Positions 7,851 through 16,459 of a stretch of DNA of 64,000 nucleotides are shown in pieces. The notes below the pieces were generated by a model, which was given only the letters and a program-made list of their open reading frames with translations, searched no databases and had not been told where the DNA came from. The stretch lies in the NCBI GenBank assembly GCA_031552195.1, contig JAVBMT010000013.1, positions 23,977 to 87,976 on the forward strand. The letters run 5' to 3'. How positions within the stretch are numbered: the stretch's first letter is position 1; each line of letters starts with the position of its first letter. The stretch is from JAVBMP01 sp031552195. GTDB taxonomy: Bacteria; Desulfobacterota; Desulfovibrionia; Desulfovibrionales; Desulfovibrionaceae. A program made the position numbers and the translations under genes.

Positions 7851-9683
7851 CTACGCCGTTTCCATTTCCAGCCCGGAAAGGAAAAAGTCGCGTTCGGCTG
7901 CGAATTTGGCGTCAATGGTTTGCCGCAGCAAGCGGGAAATCTGGCGGCTGGTGTCAAAGGAGCCTATCTGCCGCAGCAATTCGCGAAATTCCTCAGAATT
8001 GGAATTGCGTATGATATGTTTAATGGCGGGAATTGCCTGCGGGGTGATGGAAAGCTCGTCAACCCCCATAGCAAGGAGCACCGGCAGGCAATAAGGATCC
8101 GAAGCCATTTCGCCGCAGATGCAGACTGGAATGCCGGCCCGGTGGGCCATATCGACGGTATATTTGATGGCCCTGATAACCGCCGGGTGCAAGGGCTGGT
8201 AAAGATAGGCCACATGCTTGTTGCCCCGGTCTATGCCCAGTGAATACTGAATAAGGTCGTTTGTCCCTATACTGAAAAAATCGGCCTCTCTGGCCAGGGC
8301 GTCGGCGATGAACACGGCTGACGGCAGTTCTATCATCACGCCCACCGGAATTTCTCGGTCAAAGGGCAGGCCTTCCGCTTTCAGCTCCTGCCTTACTTCA
8401 TTCAGCACGGACTTGGCCTGTTGCAGTTCCTGAAATGAAGAAATGAGAGGGAACATGATCGCGGCGTTGCCGTGCGCGCTGGCCCGCAAAATAGCCCGTA
8501 ACTGGCTTCGGAAGATATCCTGATGGCGCAGGCAATAGCGTATGGAGCGCAAACCCAGGGCCGGGTTGGCTTCTTCAAGGTTTTCCGCCTGCTGCAGCAA
8601 CTTGTCCGCCCCCACGTCAAGGGTTCGGAAAACGACCCGCTGCCCGGCCATGGCTTCCAGCAGGCATTTGTAATCCGCATAGAGCTCTTGCTCGTCAGGC
8701 AGCTTTTCACGGTACATGAAGCCGAATTCCGTCCTGTACAGGCCTATGCCCTGGCTGCCGTGGCGTTCAAGATCCGCGGCCGCGGCGGGAAGCTCGATAT
8801 TGGCGGAAACGACGAAACGGACCCCGTCTTCCGTAACGGCCGGAAACTGCGCGTCCTGGCGGATGCCTTCCCCAAAGGATGTAAAGCGGGCCTGGAGGTC
8901 GTAATAGCTGGCCAGCACGGCTTCGTCCGGATTGACGAGAACGCGCCCCTGCAACCCGTCGACCACAAGCAGGTCGCCGTCTTTGACGGTTTCTTCAAGG
9001 CCGGTGACCCCGACAACGCAAGGGGTTCGCAAACTGCGCGCCAGAATGCCGGTGTGCGAGGTTTTGCCGCCCATTTCAGTTGCGATGGCGATAATATTGT
9101 CGTGGAAATGTCCTAGGGCGTCAGCCGGGCTGAGATCATGCGATAAAAGAATACCGGGACCGGCAGGGGGCTGCCCGGTGCCGCTTCCGGCCAGGCGGGC
9201 GATAATGCGGTCTGAAACCACGCTTATGTCGCGAACCCGCTCGCGCAGGTAATCGGAGCCGATGCTGTTGAAACCGGCGCATATTTTGGCCGTGCTTTCT
9301 TCCAGCGCCCATTCCGCGCTGTAGTGCTCGCTTTCTATAAACCTGACCGCCTGCGAGGCCAGTTTGGGATCGCGGCAAATCATAATGTGTGCGTCGACAA
9401 TAGCGGCCTGTTCGCCAAGCTCAGGCGGAATTTTGTGCCTGACTTCGTTGAAGTCGGACGCAACCTGGTCTATGGCCCGGTAAAGGCGCTTTATTTCAGA
9501 AGGAACCAAGGCGGGCGGAACGCGCCGCCGCATGTGCTTCTTCTGGGGTTTGCGGTGCAGAAAATGAGCCCGGCCTATGCCTATTCCGGCGGCAACAGCC
9601 AAACCGCGCAAAACAGCCCGCCCCGCAAAGCCTTCGCTATGCGCGGAAAGGCGCGCGCCGTAGGAAAATATCGCTTCCGCCAA
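7851..9683 (-). CDS. ptsI: PTS enzyme I (phosphoenolpyruvate-protein phosphotransferase)
   Basis: 610 residues with all enzyme I parts: an HPr-binding N-domain, the phosphohistidine loop EMGGKTSHTGILARS with the active His at 210, and the PEP-binding barrel (SANIELP, GLYRTEFGFMYR, FRTLDVGADK, MIELPSAVFIADALA, FFSIGTNDLIQYSLGIDRGN, CICGEMASDP). It transfers phosphate from PEP to HPr. The best start is a TTG at 9683 with GGAG 7 nt upstream; the only ATG nearby is out of frame. This gives about 23 extra residues before the usual enzyme I N terminus. It lies 48 bp after the HPr gene, as in other Desulfovibrio PTS clusters. Confidence 0.96.
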   Translation of the reverse strand: MAEAIFSYGARLSAHSEGFAGRAVLRGLAVAAGIGIGRAHFLHRKPQKKHMRRRVPPALVPSEIKRLYRAIDQVASDFNEVRHKIPPELGEQAAIVDAHIMICRDPKLASQAVRFIESEHYSAEWALEESTAKICAGFNSIGSDYLRERVRDISVVSDRIIARLAGSGTGQPPAGPGILLSHDLSPADALGHFHDNIIAIATEMGGKTSHTGILARSLRTPCVVGVTGLEETVKDGDLLVVDGLQGRVLVNPDEAVLASYYDLQARFTSFGEGIRQDAQFPAVTEDGVRFVVSANIELPAAAADLERHGSQGIGLYRTEFGFMYREKLPDEQELYADYKCLLEAMAGQRVVFRTLDVGADKLLQQAENLEEANPALGLRSIRYCLRHQDIFRSQLRAILRASAHGNAAIMFPLISSFQELQQAKSVLNEVRQELKAEGLPFDREIPVGVMIELPSAVFIADALAREADFFSIGTNDLIQYSLGIDRGNKHVAYLYQPLHPAVIRAIKYTVDMAHRAGIPVCICGEMASDPYCLPVLLAMGVDELSITPQAIPAIKHIIRNSNSEEFRELLRQIGSFDTSRQISRLLRQTIDAKFAAERDFFLSGLEMETA

Positions 9684-9731
9684 TTCATCGCTCCAACTTT
9701 TTGCTTCGCCTGATTTTTACCCGCATTCCGC

Positions 9732-10031
9732 TTAACCCTGTGGGTTGCAAGATCTGGCGAGTTCTTTCAGAATTTCGGTCATGGCCGCTCCGGCCGCCGC
9801 CGCGTCCTCACCTTGGCAGCGCAGCACCAGTTCCGCCTGGTGCGGCGCCGCGAGCGAGAGCAGATCAAGAATGCTTTTAACATCAACGGTGCGCCCTTCC
9901 CAAGACAGGGTCACGTCCGAGGCAAAGCCTTGCGCGGCTTGAGCCAGAACCGCCGCCGGGCGCGCGTGAATGCCGTAGGCGTCTTGCACGCGTATCTTGT
10001 TTTCGAAAAAATCCGTCTTTTTCTGATCCAT
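9732..10031 (-). CDS. ptsH: Phosphocarrier protein HPr
   Basis: 99 residues from the ATG at 10031. The phosphorylation site YGIHARPAA has the active His at 22 and the regulatory-site region VKSILDLLSL has Ser 53 at the classical Ser46 position. HPr carries phosphate from enzyme I to EIIA. Presence of the Ser46-like residue means regulation by an HPr kinase is possible, but no canonical hprK is in this window. It lies 38 bp downstream of the EIID gene and upstream of ptsI, so the three are probably co-transcribed. Confidence 0.93.
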   Translation of the reverse strand: MDQKKTDFFENKIRVQDAYGIHARPAAVLAQAAQGFASDVTLSWEGRTVDVKSILDLLSLAAPHQAELVLRCQGEDAAAAGAAMTEILKELARSCNPQG

Positions 10032-10069
10032 ATCTTCAACAATGCTTGATGTTAGTTTCGTATAAAACT

Positions 10070-10858
10070 TCAATTCAGCCACATAAAAGCGGTAATAACG
10101 CACAAGGCCGGCACAATCGCCAGGACGCGCGGAACGTGCAGGCGTTCGGAAGCAAAAGCCGCCGCAACGGAAAAACCGAGCGGCAAAAACCATAACAGCC
10201 GTGCCCGCAGCGTTTCATTTTCGCCCAGATACTCTGAAAAAGCCAAAGATTCCCCGCGCCCGGCGAAAAAAACACCGGCCAGAAGGGCCAAAAGCAGCAA
10301 GGCGTTCAAAAGCTTTATCCAGTCTCCCTTATTGATCAGCCTCAACCTGGTAAGCCAGCCCAATACCTTAAGCCCGTAGGCGTAACCGGCCCAAAAGCAG
10401 CAAACCCGCCACGCCTGGCCGGCCAAAAGGCAGACCCCCAACACGGCCAGGGCTGTCCGGGGCAAACCCAACACCGCAAGCAGGCACAAGAGCAACGAAA
10501 CGCAAACGGCCAGGCTGCCGGAGAATAGCGAATCTCCAAGGCCGGAAAGGCTGTTCAGGGTGGTGTCTTTAAGGCCGGTAAGCAGATTGTCGGGAAACAG
10601 CCCCTGCGCGATGGCCGTTTCAATATTCAGAAAGGCTCCGACCAGCAGCGGAGTCCAGAGGTAATGGCAATTATGGTGAGGGGAATAACGGCGGCAGGCG
10701 TCGGAAAAACCTCCGCCCGCGGCGTGGATATAGTCCAGCCCGGGGGCCATGGCGTGCACAAAGCCGATGTTTTGCAGGCCGCGCGTGTTCTGGCCCGCCC
10801 CTATCATATAACTGCGCAAAAAACATTTGAGCAGTATCTTAAAAGGTAACTTCCGCAT
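10070..10858 (-). CDS. PTS mannose/fructose/sorbose family EIID component
   Basis: 262 residues. The N-terminal motif GLQNIGFVHAMAPGLDYI and the segment SDACRRYSPHHNCHYLWTPLLVGAFLNIETA match the EIID (ManZ/AgaD) family, and about four C-terminal membrane helices follow. EIID forms the sugar translocator together with EIIC. No EIIA, EIIB or EIIC gene is adjacent, since the upstream neighbour is a histidine kinase beyond a repeat element, so this PTS set is incomplete here. Partners may be encoded elsewhere or lost. Confidence 0.88.
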   Translation of the reverse strand: MRKLPFKILLKCFLRSYMIGAGQNTRGLQNIGFVHAMAPGLDYIHAAGGGFSDACRRYSPHHNCHYLWTPLLVGAFLNIETAIAQGLFPDNLLTGLKDTTLNSLSGLGDSLFSGSLAVCVSLLLCLLAVLGLPRTALAVLGVCLLAGQAWRVCCFWAGYAYGLKVLGWLTRLRLINKGDWIKLLNALLLLALLAGVFFAGRGESLAFSEYLGENETLRARLLWFLPLGFSVAAAFASERLHVPRVLAIVPALCVITAFMWLN

Positions 10859-10898
10859 TTGTACTCTGCCGCTCAGGAATATTACTTCTGTTGCCCTG

Positions 10899-11045
10899 GG
10901 AACTGTTTCTAAATAAATCTTTTGTCCAAATACCGCGTCAATCGTCCTTTTTTCTCCGGTCGAGTACCGTAAGAGTACACTCTCTTCGCAAAAAAGGCCG
11001 TTTTTCTTGTCTTTGGCGCAAAATCTTTTATTTAGAAACAGCCCC
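10899..11045 (-). repeat. MITE-like dispersed repeat, family 1 (copy B, intact)
   Basis: About 147 bp bounded by a perfect 15-bp inverted repeat, CTGTTTCTAAATAAA at 10903-10917 and TTTATTTAGAAACAG at 11027-11041. On the minus strand it reads AAAAGATTTTGCGCC, AGACAAGAAAAACGGCC, TTTTTTGCG, CTCGACCGGAGAAAAAAGG, GACGCGGTATTTGGACAAAAG. It is the best preserved of four copies. Its right end overlaps the 3' end of the hybrid kinase gene and provides the last sense codons and the TAA. Confidence 0.85.
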
Positions 11046-13358
11046 TAGTAAAATATTGTACAGCGTGCTTTTCAATTCGTCCAGATCAATGGGCTTGGCC
11101 ACATGCCCGACCATGCCGGCCTCCTTGCTGGCTTCACGGTCTTCGTTCATGGCGTTGGCCGTCATGGCCACTATGGGCACGGTTGAGGCGTCGTGCTTGG
11201 AACTGGCCTTGATGTTGCGGGCGGCTTCAAGTCCGTCCATTATCGGCATGCGCACGTCCATGAAAATAAGTGAATAGTCTTTGTTCAGGAAGGCCTTGAC
11301 GCCTTCTTCGCCGTTGTCGGCCACATCGACCGTTGCGCCCAGGTCTTCAAGCAGGGCTTTGGCTATTTCCTGGTTAATCAGGTTGTCTTCAACCACCAGG
11401 AAGTTATAGCCGTCATAACGGGCGTTGAGCCACAAGGCTTCGGACGTTTCGGCCTCTTCGGCGCTTTCCGAGGAATATTCAAGCTCCACATAAAAACTGA
11501 AGAGACTGCCTTTTCCCGGTTCGCTTTCAACCCTTACCTCGCCGTTCATATATTCAACCAGCGCCTTGCTTATGGAAAGGCCCAGGCCGGTTCCGCCGAA
11601 TTTCCGTGAGGTTGAGGCGTCCGCCTGCGAAAACGGCGTAAACAGGCTGCCGATTTGCTCGGCGGTCATGCCTATGCCGGAATCACGCACAGAGCAATAC
11701 AGCCGGAACCTTGAGTCTGACACCGGCTTGGCGCTTACGGAAAGGGTGACGTAACCTTCAAGGGTGAACTTGGAGGCGTTGCCCAAAAGGTTAAGCAGCA
11801 CCTGAGAAATGCGCAGGTCGTCGCCAAGCGCGAATACCGGAACTTCCGGATCGACATTGATCGTGAAGTTGAGCTTTTTGCCGTGAATGTTGGGAGAAAC
11901 GAGTTCCACTATGTTTTCAATCATCTTGCGCAGATTGAAGTGATGCCTGTCAATGGTCAGCTTTCCGGCTTCAATGCGCGAAAAGTCGAGAATATCATTG
12001 ATTATTCCCAACAGCAGCGCGGCGGAAGACTGTATCTTTTCCAGATATTCAAGCTGGGCCGGAGGAGGAGAAGCCTGCATGGCCAGCCGCGTCATGCCAA
12101 GCACTCCGTTCATGGGGGTGCGCAACTCATGGCTCATGCGGGCCAAAAAATCGCGTTGAGCCAGGTTGGCGGCTTCAGCCACGGCAAGCGCCTTGCGTTC
12201 GGTGACATCGGTGCCTACTTCCATATGCAGCAATCTGCCGTCATGCCAGGTTATCAGGCGGTCGGTAACAAGAAAGTCGCGTTTGATAACCGGATTGTGC
12301 GTTTCCCAGCGCACCGGCACGTTTATCTTCGGGTTTCCCTGTTCATCGAAAAGTTGTTTCTGCGGGCAGAACGGACAGGGATCGGAGCGGCCCTGAAGCA
12401 CTTCATAGCATAATTTTCCGGCAACGTTTCCCGCTTGCAGCATTTTACACAGATAATCATTGGCGTAGACCAGCTGTTTTGTTGCCGGGTCGCAAACGTA
12501 AACCGTCGCGTCAACGTTGTCGAGCACGCTTTGCAGCACCGCCATGGCTCTTTTGATTTCAGCGTTGGCGTTTCCTATGTCTTCCGCCATGGCGTTGATG
12601 CTGTTCGCTATTTCTCCAATTTCGCCCTTGGCGCCTTTGATGCGCGCGCCAAGGTCTTCGCGCATGGCGCGCAACCCGCCCAGAATGCGGTCGACGTCGC
12701 GGAAAGTCCTGCGTGATAACAGCACCATCAAGGTAAAAGTCAAAATGAAGCAAAACAGCATTATCAGCGCTATATTGCGGCTCATGTCCCTTATACGGGC
12801 GTTAACGTCCGTTGAAAGCTCATTGGCCCAGATGTATCCGATCACCTCCCCGCCACGTTCAATCGGGTGCATGGCGTTCATGATGTCCCCTCTCACCATG
12901 GTTCCCGTCCGCACCAGGTTCTGGTTCAGCCGCATGGCGATGCGGCCCGGATGCTCCGGCGGAATGGAAACGCCGACCATTGAAGCGAATGATGATGAGG
13001 GGCCGTAAGTGATTATGGCGTCGAGGGCGAGCGAATAATAGCCGATGCCCAGTCCGGGAATGGCTTCGCCTATTTCGTCTGTTCTGTCGCTGAGAGCTGC
13101 GTTCAGGACGGCTATTTGTTCCTCGCGCGAAGAGTTCTTTTTTCCTGATTTTTCAAGAATGGCCGCAAAGCCGCCTTCGCCCAGCCTGGCGTCAAGAACG
13201 CCGGCTAAAGACAGAAGTTTGTCTTCCTTTTCCTGTATGACCATGGTTCTCATCTGCGCGGTGACTATGTACCCGCCGATGATAAAGGGAATATTTATAA
13301 GCAAAAAAAAGACGAAAAGCATCTTGTTGTGAAAAGACAAGAAAAATAAACGCTTCAT
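11028..13358 (-). CDS. Membrane hybrid sensor histidine kinase (sensor-HAMP-PAS-HisKA-HATPase-REC)
   Basis: 776 residues. Membrane helix 12-34, a periplasmic sensing region 35-194, second helix 195-215, a HAMP-like linker 216-270, PAS domain 272-390 containing a DPCPFCP cysteine motif at 327-332, a dimerisation domain with phospho-accepting His 410 (ARMSHELRTPMNG), an ATPase domain (LLNLLGNASKFT, GTGLGLSI) and a C-terminal receiver with Asp 701 (LIFMDVRMPIMDG). No Hpt domain or cognate regulator is adjacent, so signalling must continue elsewhere. The last residues (AVSK) and the stop lie inside repeat copy B, so the original C terminus may have been replaced. The input signal is unknown. Confidence 0.92.
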   Translation of the reverse strand: MKRLFFLSFHNKMLFVFFLLINIPFIIGGYIVTAQMRTMVIQEKEDKLLSLAGVLDARLGEGGFAAILEKSGKKNSSREEQIAVLNAALSDRTDEIGEAIPGLGIGYYSLALDAIITYGPSSSFASMVGVSIPPEHPGRIAMRLNQNLVRTGTMVRGDIMNAMHPIERGGEVIGYIWANELSTDVNARIRDMSRNIALIMLFCFILTFTLMVLLSRRTFRDVDRILGGLRAMREDLGARIKGAKGEIGEIANSINAMAEDIGNANAEIKRAMAVLQSVLDNVDATVYVCDPATKQLVYANDYLCKMLQAGNVAGKLCYEVLQGRSDPCPFCPQKQLFDEQGNPKINVPVRWETHNPVIKRDFLVTDRLITWHDGRLLHMEVGTDVTERKALAVAEAANLAQRDFLARMSHELRTPMNGVLGMTRLAMQASPPPAQLEYLEKIQSSAALLLGIINDILDFSRIEAGKLTIDRHHFNLRKMIENIVELVSPNIHGKKLNFTINVDPEVPVFALGDDLRISQVLLNLLGNASKFTLEGYVTLSVSAKPVSDSRFRLYCSVRDSGIGMTAEQIGSLFTPFSQADASTSRKFGGTGLGLSISKALVEYMNGEVRVESEPGKGSLFSFYVELEYSSESAEEAETSEALWLNARYDGYNFLVVEDNLINQEIAKALLEDLGATVDVADNGEEGVKAFLNKDYSLIFMDVRMPIMDGLEAARNIKASSKHDASTVPIVAMTANAMNEDREASKEAGMVGHVAKPIDLDELKSTLYNILLGAVSK

Positions 13359-13604
13359 TATTGCACCGGACTGTTTTGTTAAGGCAGCGGTTTGACATAA
13401 AAAATCATGACGAAAACAAAAATCAAGTCTCAGATGTGTAACGGCCTTACTCTAAAGACTGAAATCTATCATTAAGCATAACCTATTTTACCGCATAAAA
13501 AAATATAAAAATAGTCAGAATTTGCGATTTATGGCCGAACGCGCGGGAAAAGACCTCGCGCTCCAGCCCGGCGGCAGCAACTATTCCCGGTAATTGGCTG
13601 CCGC
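13359..13604. other. Intergenic region, AT-rich, no gene seen
   Basis: 246 bp between the kinase start and the end of the HTH gene, with several A/T runs around 13440-13520 and a GC-rich stretch with short complementary segments at 13540-13600 that could terminate the HTH gene. No RNA gene is recognised. Confidence 0.3.
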
Positions 13605-14747
13605 CTAGATTTCATTGATGAAAGCGCAGATTTCCGCCGGATGCCGCAACGTTCCGTTTTCCCTGAGTTGAACGATGTCAAGGGCGGAAATGCCGCGCTG
13701 CGATATCTGCTCGACCAGAAGCAGACTGAAATCGCGGGCCGGACGTTCTTCCGCCTGTTCGGGAGAAAGGTGAGCCTGCTCAATATGCAGCAGCCAGCCC
13801 TGGCGGCTTTCCTGCCAGCGCATGCGATAATCATTGGGAGGCGGGAAGGCTTGCGAGAGAATGGCTTTAAGATCGTTGACGGAAAGTTTTCCCCTAGAGC
13901 CGCCCGCGCTCATATAGGAACCGTCTTTCGAGCGCACCACCAGCGGAAGATTGCTCAACTGCCGCGGCGGGTTAACCGAGGAATTGTCTGCCGGGGCCGC
14001 CGCTTGGTAAAAAGAGTTTTCCGCCTTGCGGAACTCGTCCATATACACCACATTCCCGGCGGCTGGCGCGTTTGGCGCGAACTCAGGCTCTCTTTCCGCC
14101 AGGTTTTCCTTCTGCTCAAGCCTACGCTCAAAACTCTGTTCCATGGCGATGGCCCCGGCGGCCCAGTTGCGCTGCATGGCGCCGGTTTCTTCCAGGGCCA
14201 GGCAAAGCTTTCCGCCTATGCCTCCAAGCTGCCCGGATATCTCCTCGATACGTTTCAGGGCCTCCTCAATCTTCGCGCCCTCAGCCGCCCGTTCTTCGGT
14301 TGCCCTTGACGCGGGAAATCCTTCCTGCCCATTCAGGTCAAGCCTGGCGTTAATGGCGGCAAGATTCTTTAAAATGGCGTTCTGCTGCTGGTTCAAAGAC
14401 ACCATATTCTTGGCCAGCCCGCTGAGGATGGAAACTATGCGGCCGGATTCCGCCTCATTGGCGGCAGTTTGTTTTTCACTTTTAATCTTGCGCGGCTTTT
14501 CATCTTTTTTGATCCAGGCGAACTCGTCGGACAAGCGGGCCCTTATTTCAGGAACCGACATGCCGGTGCCGAAAAGATCGCGTATGCGCAGGCACACCGC
14601 CGCCGCTTCAGAGGTGAAGCGTATGGGTTTTCCGTTGTTGGCCACCGGAATGCAATCCGGAAACTTGCGGCGGTAACTTTTTACCGTTGTTTCGGAAACC
14701 CCGAGAAGGTTTGAAAGGTCTTTATGCGTCATTGTCTCGCTTTTCAT
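13605..14747 (-). CDS. HTH (MerR-like) DNA-binding protein with coiled coil, divergent to dnaA
   Basis: 380 residues from the ATG at 14747; a second ATG at 14732 is also possible. Residues about 5-75 form a MerR/excisionase-like winged helix (MTHKDLSNLLGVSETTVKSYRRKFPDCIPV, then RFTSEAAAVCLRIRDLFGTGMSVPEIRARL). About 80-235 are polar and heptad-rich, predicted coiled coil. A proline/alanine linker follows and then a C-terminal domain of about 130 residues (GKLSVNDLKAILSQAFPPP ... WLLHIEQAHLSPEQAEE) that I do not recognise. The location, transcribed away from dnaA across the candidate origin, suggests a role in origin or nucleoid regulation; that is inference. Confidence 0.75.
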   Translation of the reverse strand: MKSETMTHKDLSNLLGVSETTVKSYRRKFPDCIPVANNGKPIRFTSEAAAVCLRIRDLFGTGMSVPEIRARLSDEFAWIKKDEKPRKIKSEKQTAANEAESGRIVSILSGLAKNMVSLNQQQNAILKNLAAINARLDLNGQEGFPASRATEERAAEGAKIEEALKRIEEISGQLGGIGGKLCLALEETGAMQRNWAAGAIAMEQSFERRLEQKENLAEREPEFAPNAPAAGNVVYMDEFRKAENSFYQAAAPADNSSVNPPRQLSNLPLVVRSKDGSYMSAGGSRGKLSVNDLKAILSQAFPPPNDYRMRWQESRQGWLLHIEQAHLSPEQAEERPARDFSLLLVEQISQRGISALDIVQLRENGTLRHPAEICAFINEI

Positions 14748-14798
14748 GCCTGTTTCAGCCTTATTTTGAAATTTCCGCCCGCGCGGACTTTTAAACAA

Positions 14799-15024
14799 AC
14801 CCGGAAATTTTACCGGACGCGCATTGCCACATTTATTGCCCTAACCTTGAAAACAGGTATTTTTTCAGGTTAACTCTGCAACATAACTATAATATAAAAA
14901 TTATACAGTCAACTATCGAATAGTTACCGTTAATTTTCTTTTTTAAAATACTTTATTGTTAAAAACATGTTAATATGCTAAAAAAAACCACGTTTGAATT
15001 TCAGCAATATAAAGTTGATTCCAG
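14799..15024. other. oriC: Candidate replication origin / dnaA promoter region
   Basis: 226 bp that are strikingly AT-rich from about 14850 to 15010 within GC-rich surroundings, located between divergent genes and directly upstream of dnaA. It includes long A/T tracts and a small palindrome AACTATCGAATAGTT at about 14912. Genes upstream (7851-14747) run leftward and genes downstream (15025-28724) run rightward, as expected around a bidirectional origin. I find no clear TTATCCACA-type DnaA boxes, so the call rests on position and composition. Confidence 0.5.
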
Positions 15025-16347
15025 GTGAACACGCTAAAATTACAATTGCGCGAAAGGCTTGCCCGAAGCAACGCCGAACATGAGTTGAATAAATGGTTTG
15101 ATCCGCTTGGCATAGCCGAAAGCGGAGGCAACATCCATATATCTTTTCCTCATGCCTTTTTCGCTTCATGGTTTATGCAAAACTACCAGGACGCCTTGAA
15201 ACGGGCCGCGTCCGAACTGAAGCCGAACGGGTTCGAACTGGTATACGAAAAAGAAACGGGAACGGAAACCATAAAGGATTTAACACCACTCCTCTCCGGT
15301 GAAACCAAAACCGGAAACAGCGGCTTTTCTTTTTCCGATTTCATACATAACAAAAAAAACTCTTTCCCGGTTGAAACGTCCGTAAATTTCGCCAGAAACA
15401 AGTGCTCCGCGCAGTGCCTTATCATATACGCCCCGACCGGGTGCGGAAAAACCCACATTCTGCACGCCATAAAACAGGAAGCTAAAGACTTTGTCGATAA
15501 TAAACATATTTATTTCGCAAACATATCTGACTTAGCAACATTTGCACATAATGAAGGCGAAATAAAAAAAGAACGGGGCAAACTGGCCGCAAGCCGCCTC
15601 GCCTTGCTCGACAACGCGCAGAACATGAAAAACATCCCATGGTTTCAAAATGTTCTGGCCAATTTGCTTGATGTCTTGCCGGAAAAAAATATGAAACTGG
15701 TTCTGGCTTTCGACCGCCATCCGGCTTCTTGTTCATTTTTGAATGATAAATTAAGATCGCACCTCGAAAGCGGCCTTATTATCGAAATCAAACCGCCAGA
15801 CCTTGACGTCAGGCGGCAGTTCGTCAGGCAGCAGTGCAAACTGCGCGGCCTTGAACTGGGCAACGGCGAAATTCTCGAATTGGCCGGGGCTTATTCCGAA
15901 TTCCGACAACTTAACGGGGCCATAGCAAAAATAGCCGAATTCAAGGCGTACAGCGGCTCGAACGAAGGCGGTCCGGATTCCGCCGGGCTGCAAAAAATCC
16001 TGAACCCGTCATATAAAGACGGAAAACACCTTGACCCTGACTTTATCATCGGGTGCGCCGCCAGGTATTTCAAGCTTGAAGCCAGGGAAATAACTGGTAA
16101 AAGCCGTTTGCAGCATATAGTTTTCGCAAGGCAGTCCGCCATGTTTGTCTGCCGCGAGCTTTTAAACCTGCCCCTTGAAGCCATAGGAAAGGCTTTTGGC
16201 GGAAAAGACCACTCTTCCGTTCTCTATTCCATTAATAAAATTATTAAAATGATGGATAAGAACAAAGATATGCACATTTTGCTCGAAGATTTGAAAAATT
16301 TGTGCATCAATACGCTGACTACTAAAAACGCTGTTCGTAAATATTAA
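15025..16347 (+). CDS. dnaA: Chromosomal replication initiator DnaA, divergent form
   Basis: 440 residues from a GTG start. Domain I covers about 1-75, a linker follows, AAA+ domain III about 100-320 and the DNA-binding domain IV about 330-430 with the signature FGGKDHSSVL at 391-400. Walker A is APTGCGKTH (136-144). The Walker B motif is LALLDN with Asp 196 then Asn 197, where DnaA normally has two acids. The box VII segment reads LRSHLESGL, with His 246 where the SRF arginine finger normally lies (Arg 244 is near). The sensor 2 Arg 294 is kept. DnaA opens oriC in an ATP-dependent way; this one may bind ATP but hydrolyse poorly. Position next to dnaN supports identity. Confidence 0.92.
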   Translation: MNTLKLQLRERLARSNAEHELNKWFDPLGIAESGGNIHISFPHAFFASWFMQNYQDALKRAASELKPNGFELVYEKETGTETIKDLTPLLSGETKTGNSGFSFSDFIHNKKNSFPVETSVNFARNKCSAQCLIIYAPTGCGKTHILHAIKQEAKDFVDNKHIYFANISDLATFAHNEGEIKKERGKLAASRLALLDNAQNMKNIPWFQNVLANLLDVLPEKNMKLVLAFDRHPASCSFLNDKLRSHLESGLIIEIKPPDLDVRRQFVRQQCKLRGLELGNGEILELAGAYSEFRQLNGAIAKIAEFKAYSGSNEGGPDSAGLQKILNPSYKDGKHLDPDFIIGCAARYFKLEAREITGKSRLQHIVFARQSAMFVCRELLNLPLEAIGKAFGGKDHSSVLYSINKIIKMMDKNKDMHILLEDLKNLCINTLTTKNAVRKY

Positions 16348-16459
16348 TAAAATGGAATAAAGCAACAGATGATGTTTCTTAAACATCAAATAAAACCAAC
16401 ATGTTAATTCAGTTAAGAACAAAGAGACAACCCCTGCTTAAACAACTAAGGAGATATAT

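Noticed and set aside
15025..16347. dnaA as a pseudogene because of altered motifs
   Set aside because: The frame is full length, the DNA-binding signature and Walker A are intact, and it lies in the normal gene order; divergence is more likely functional.
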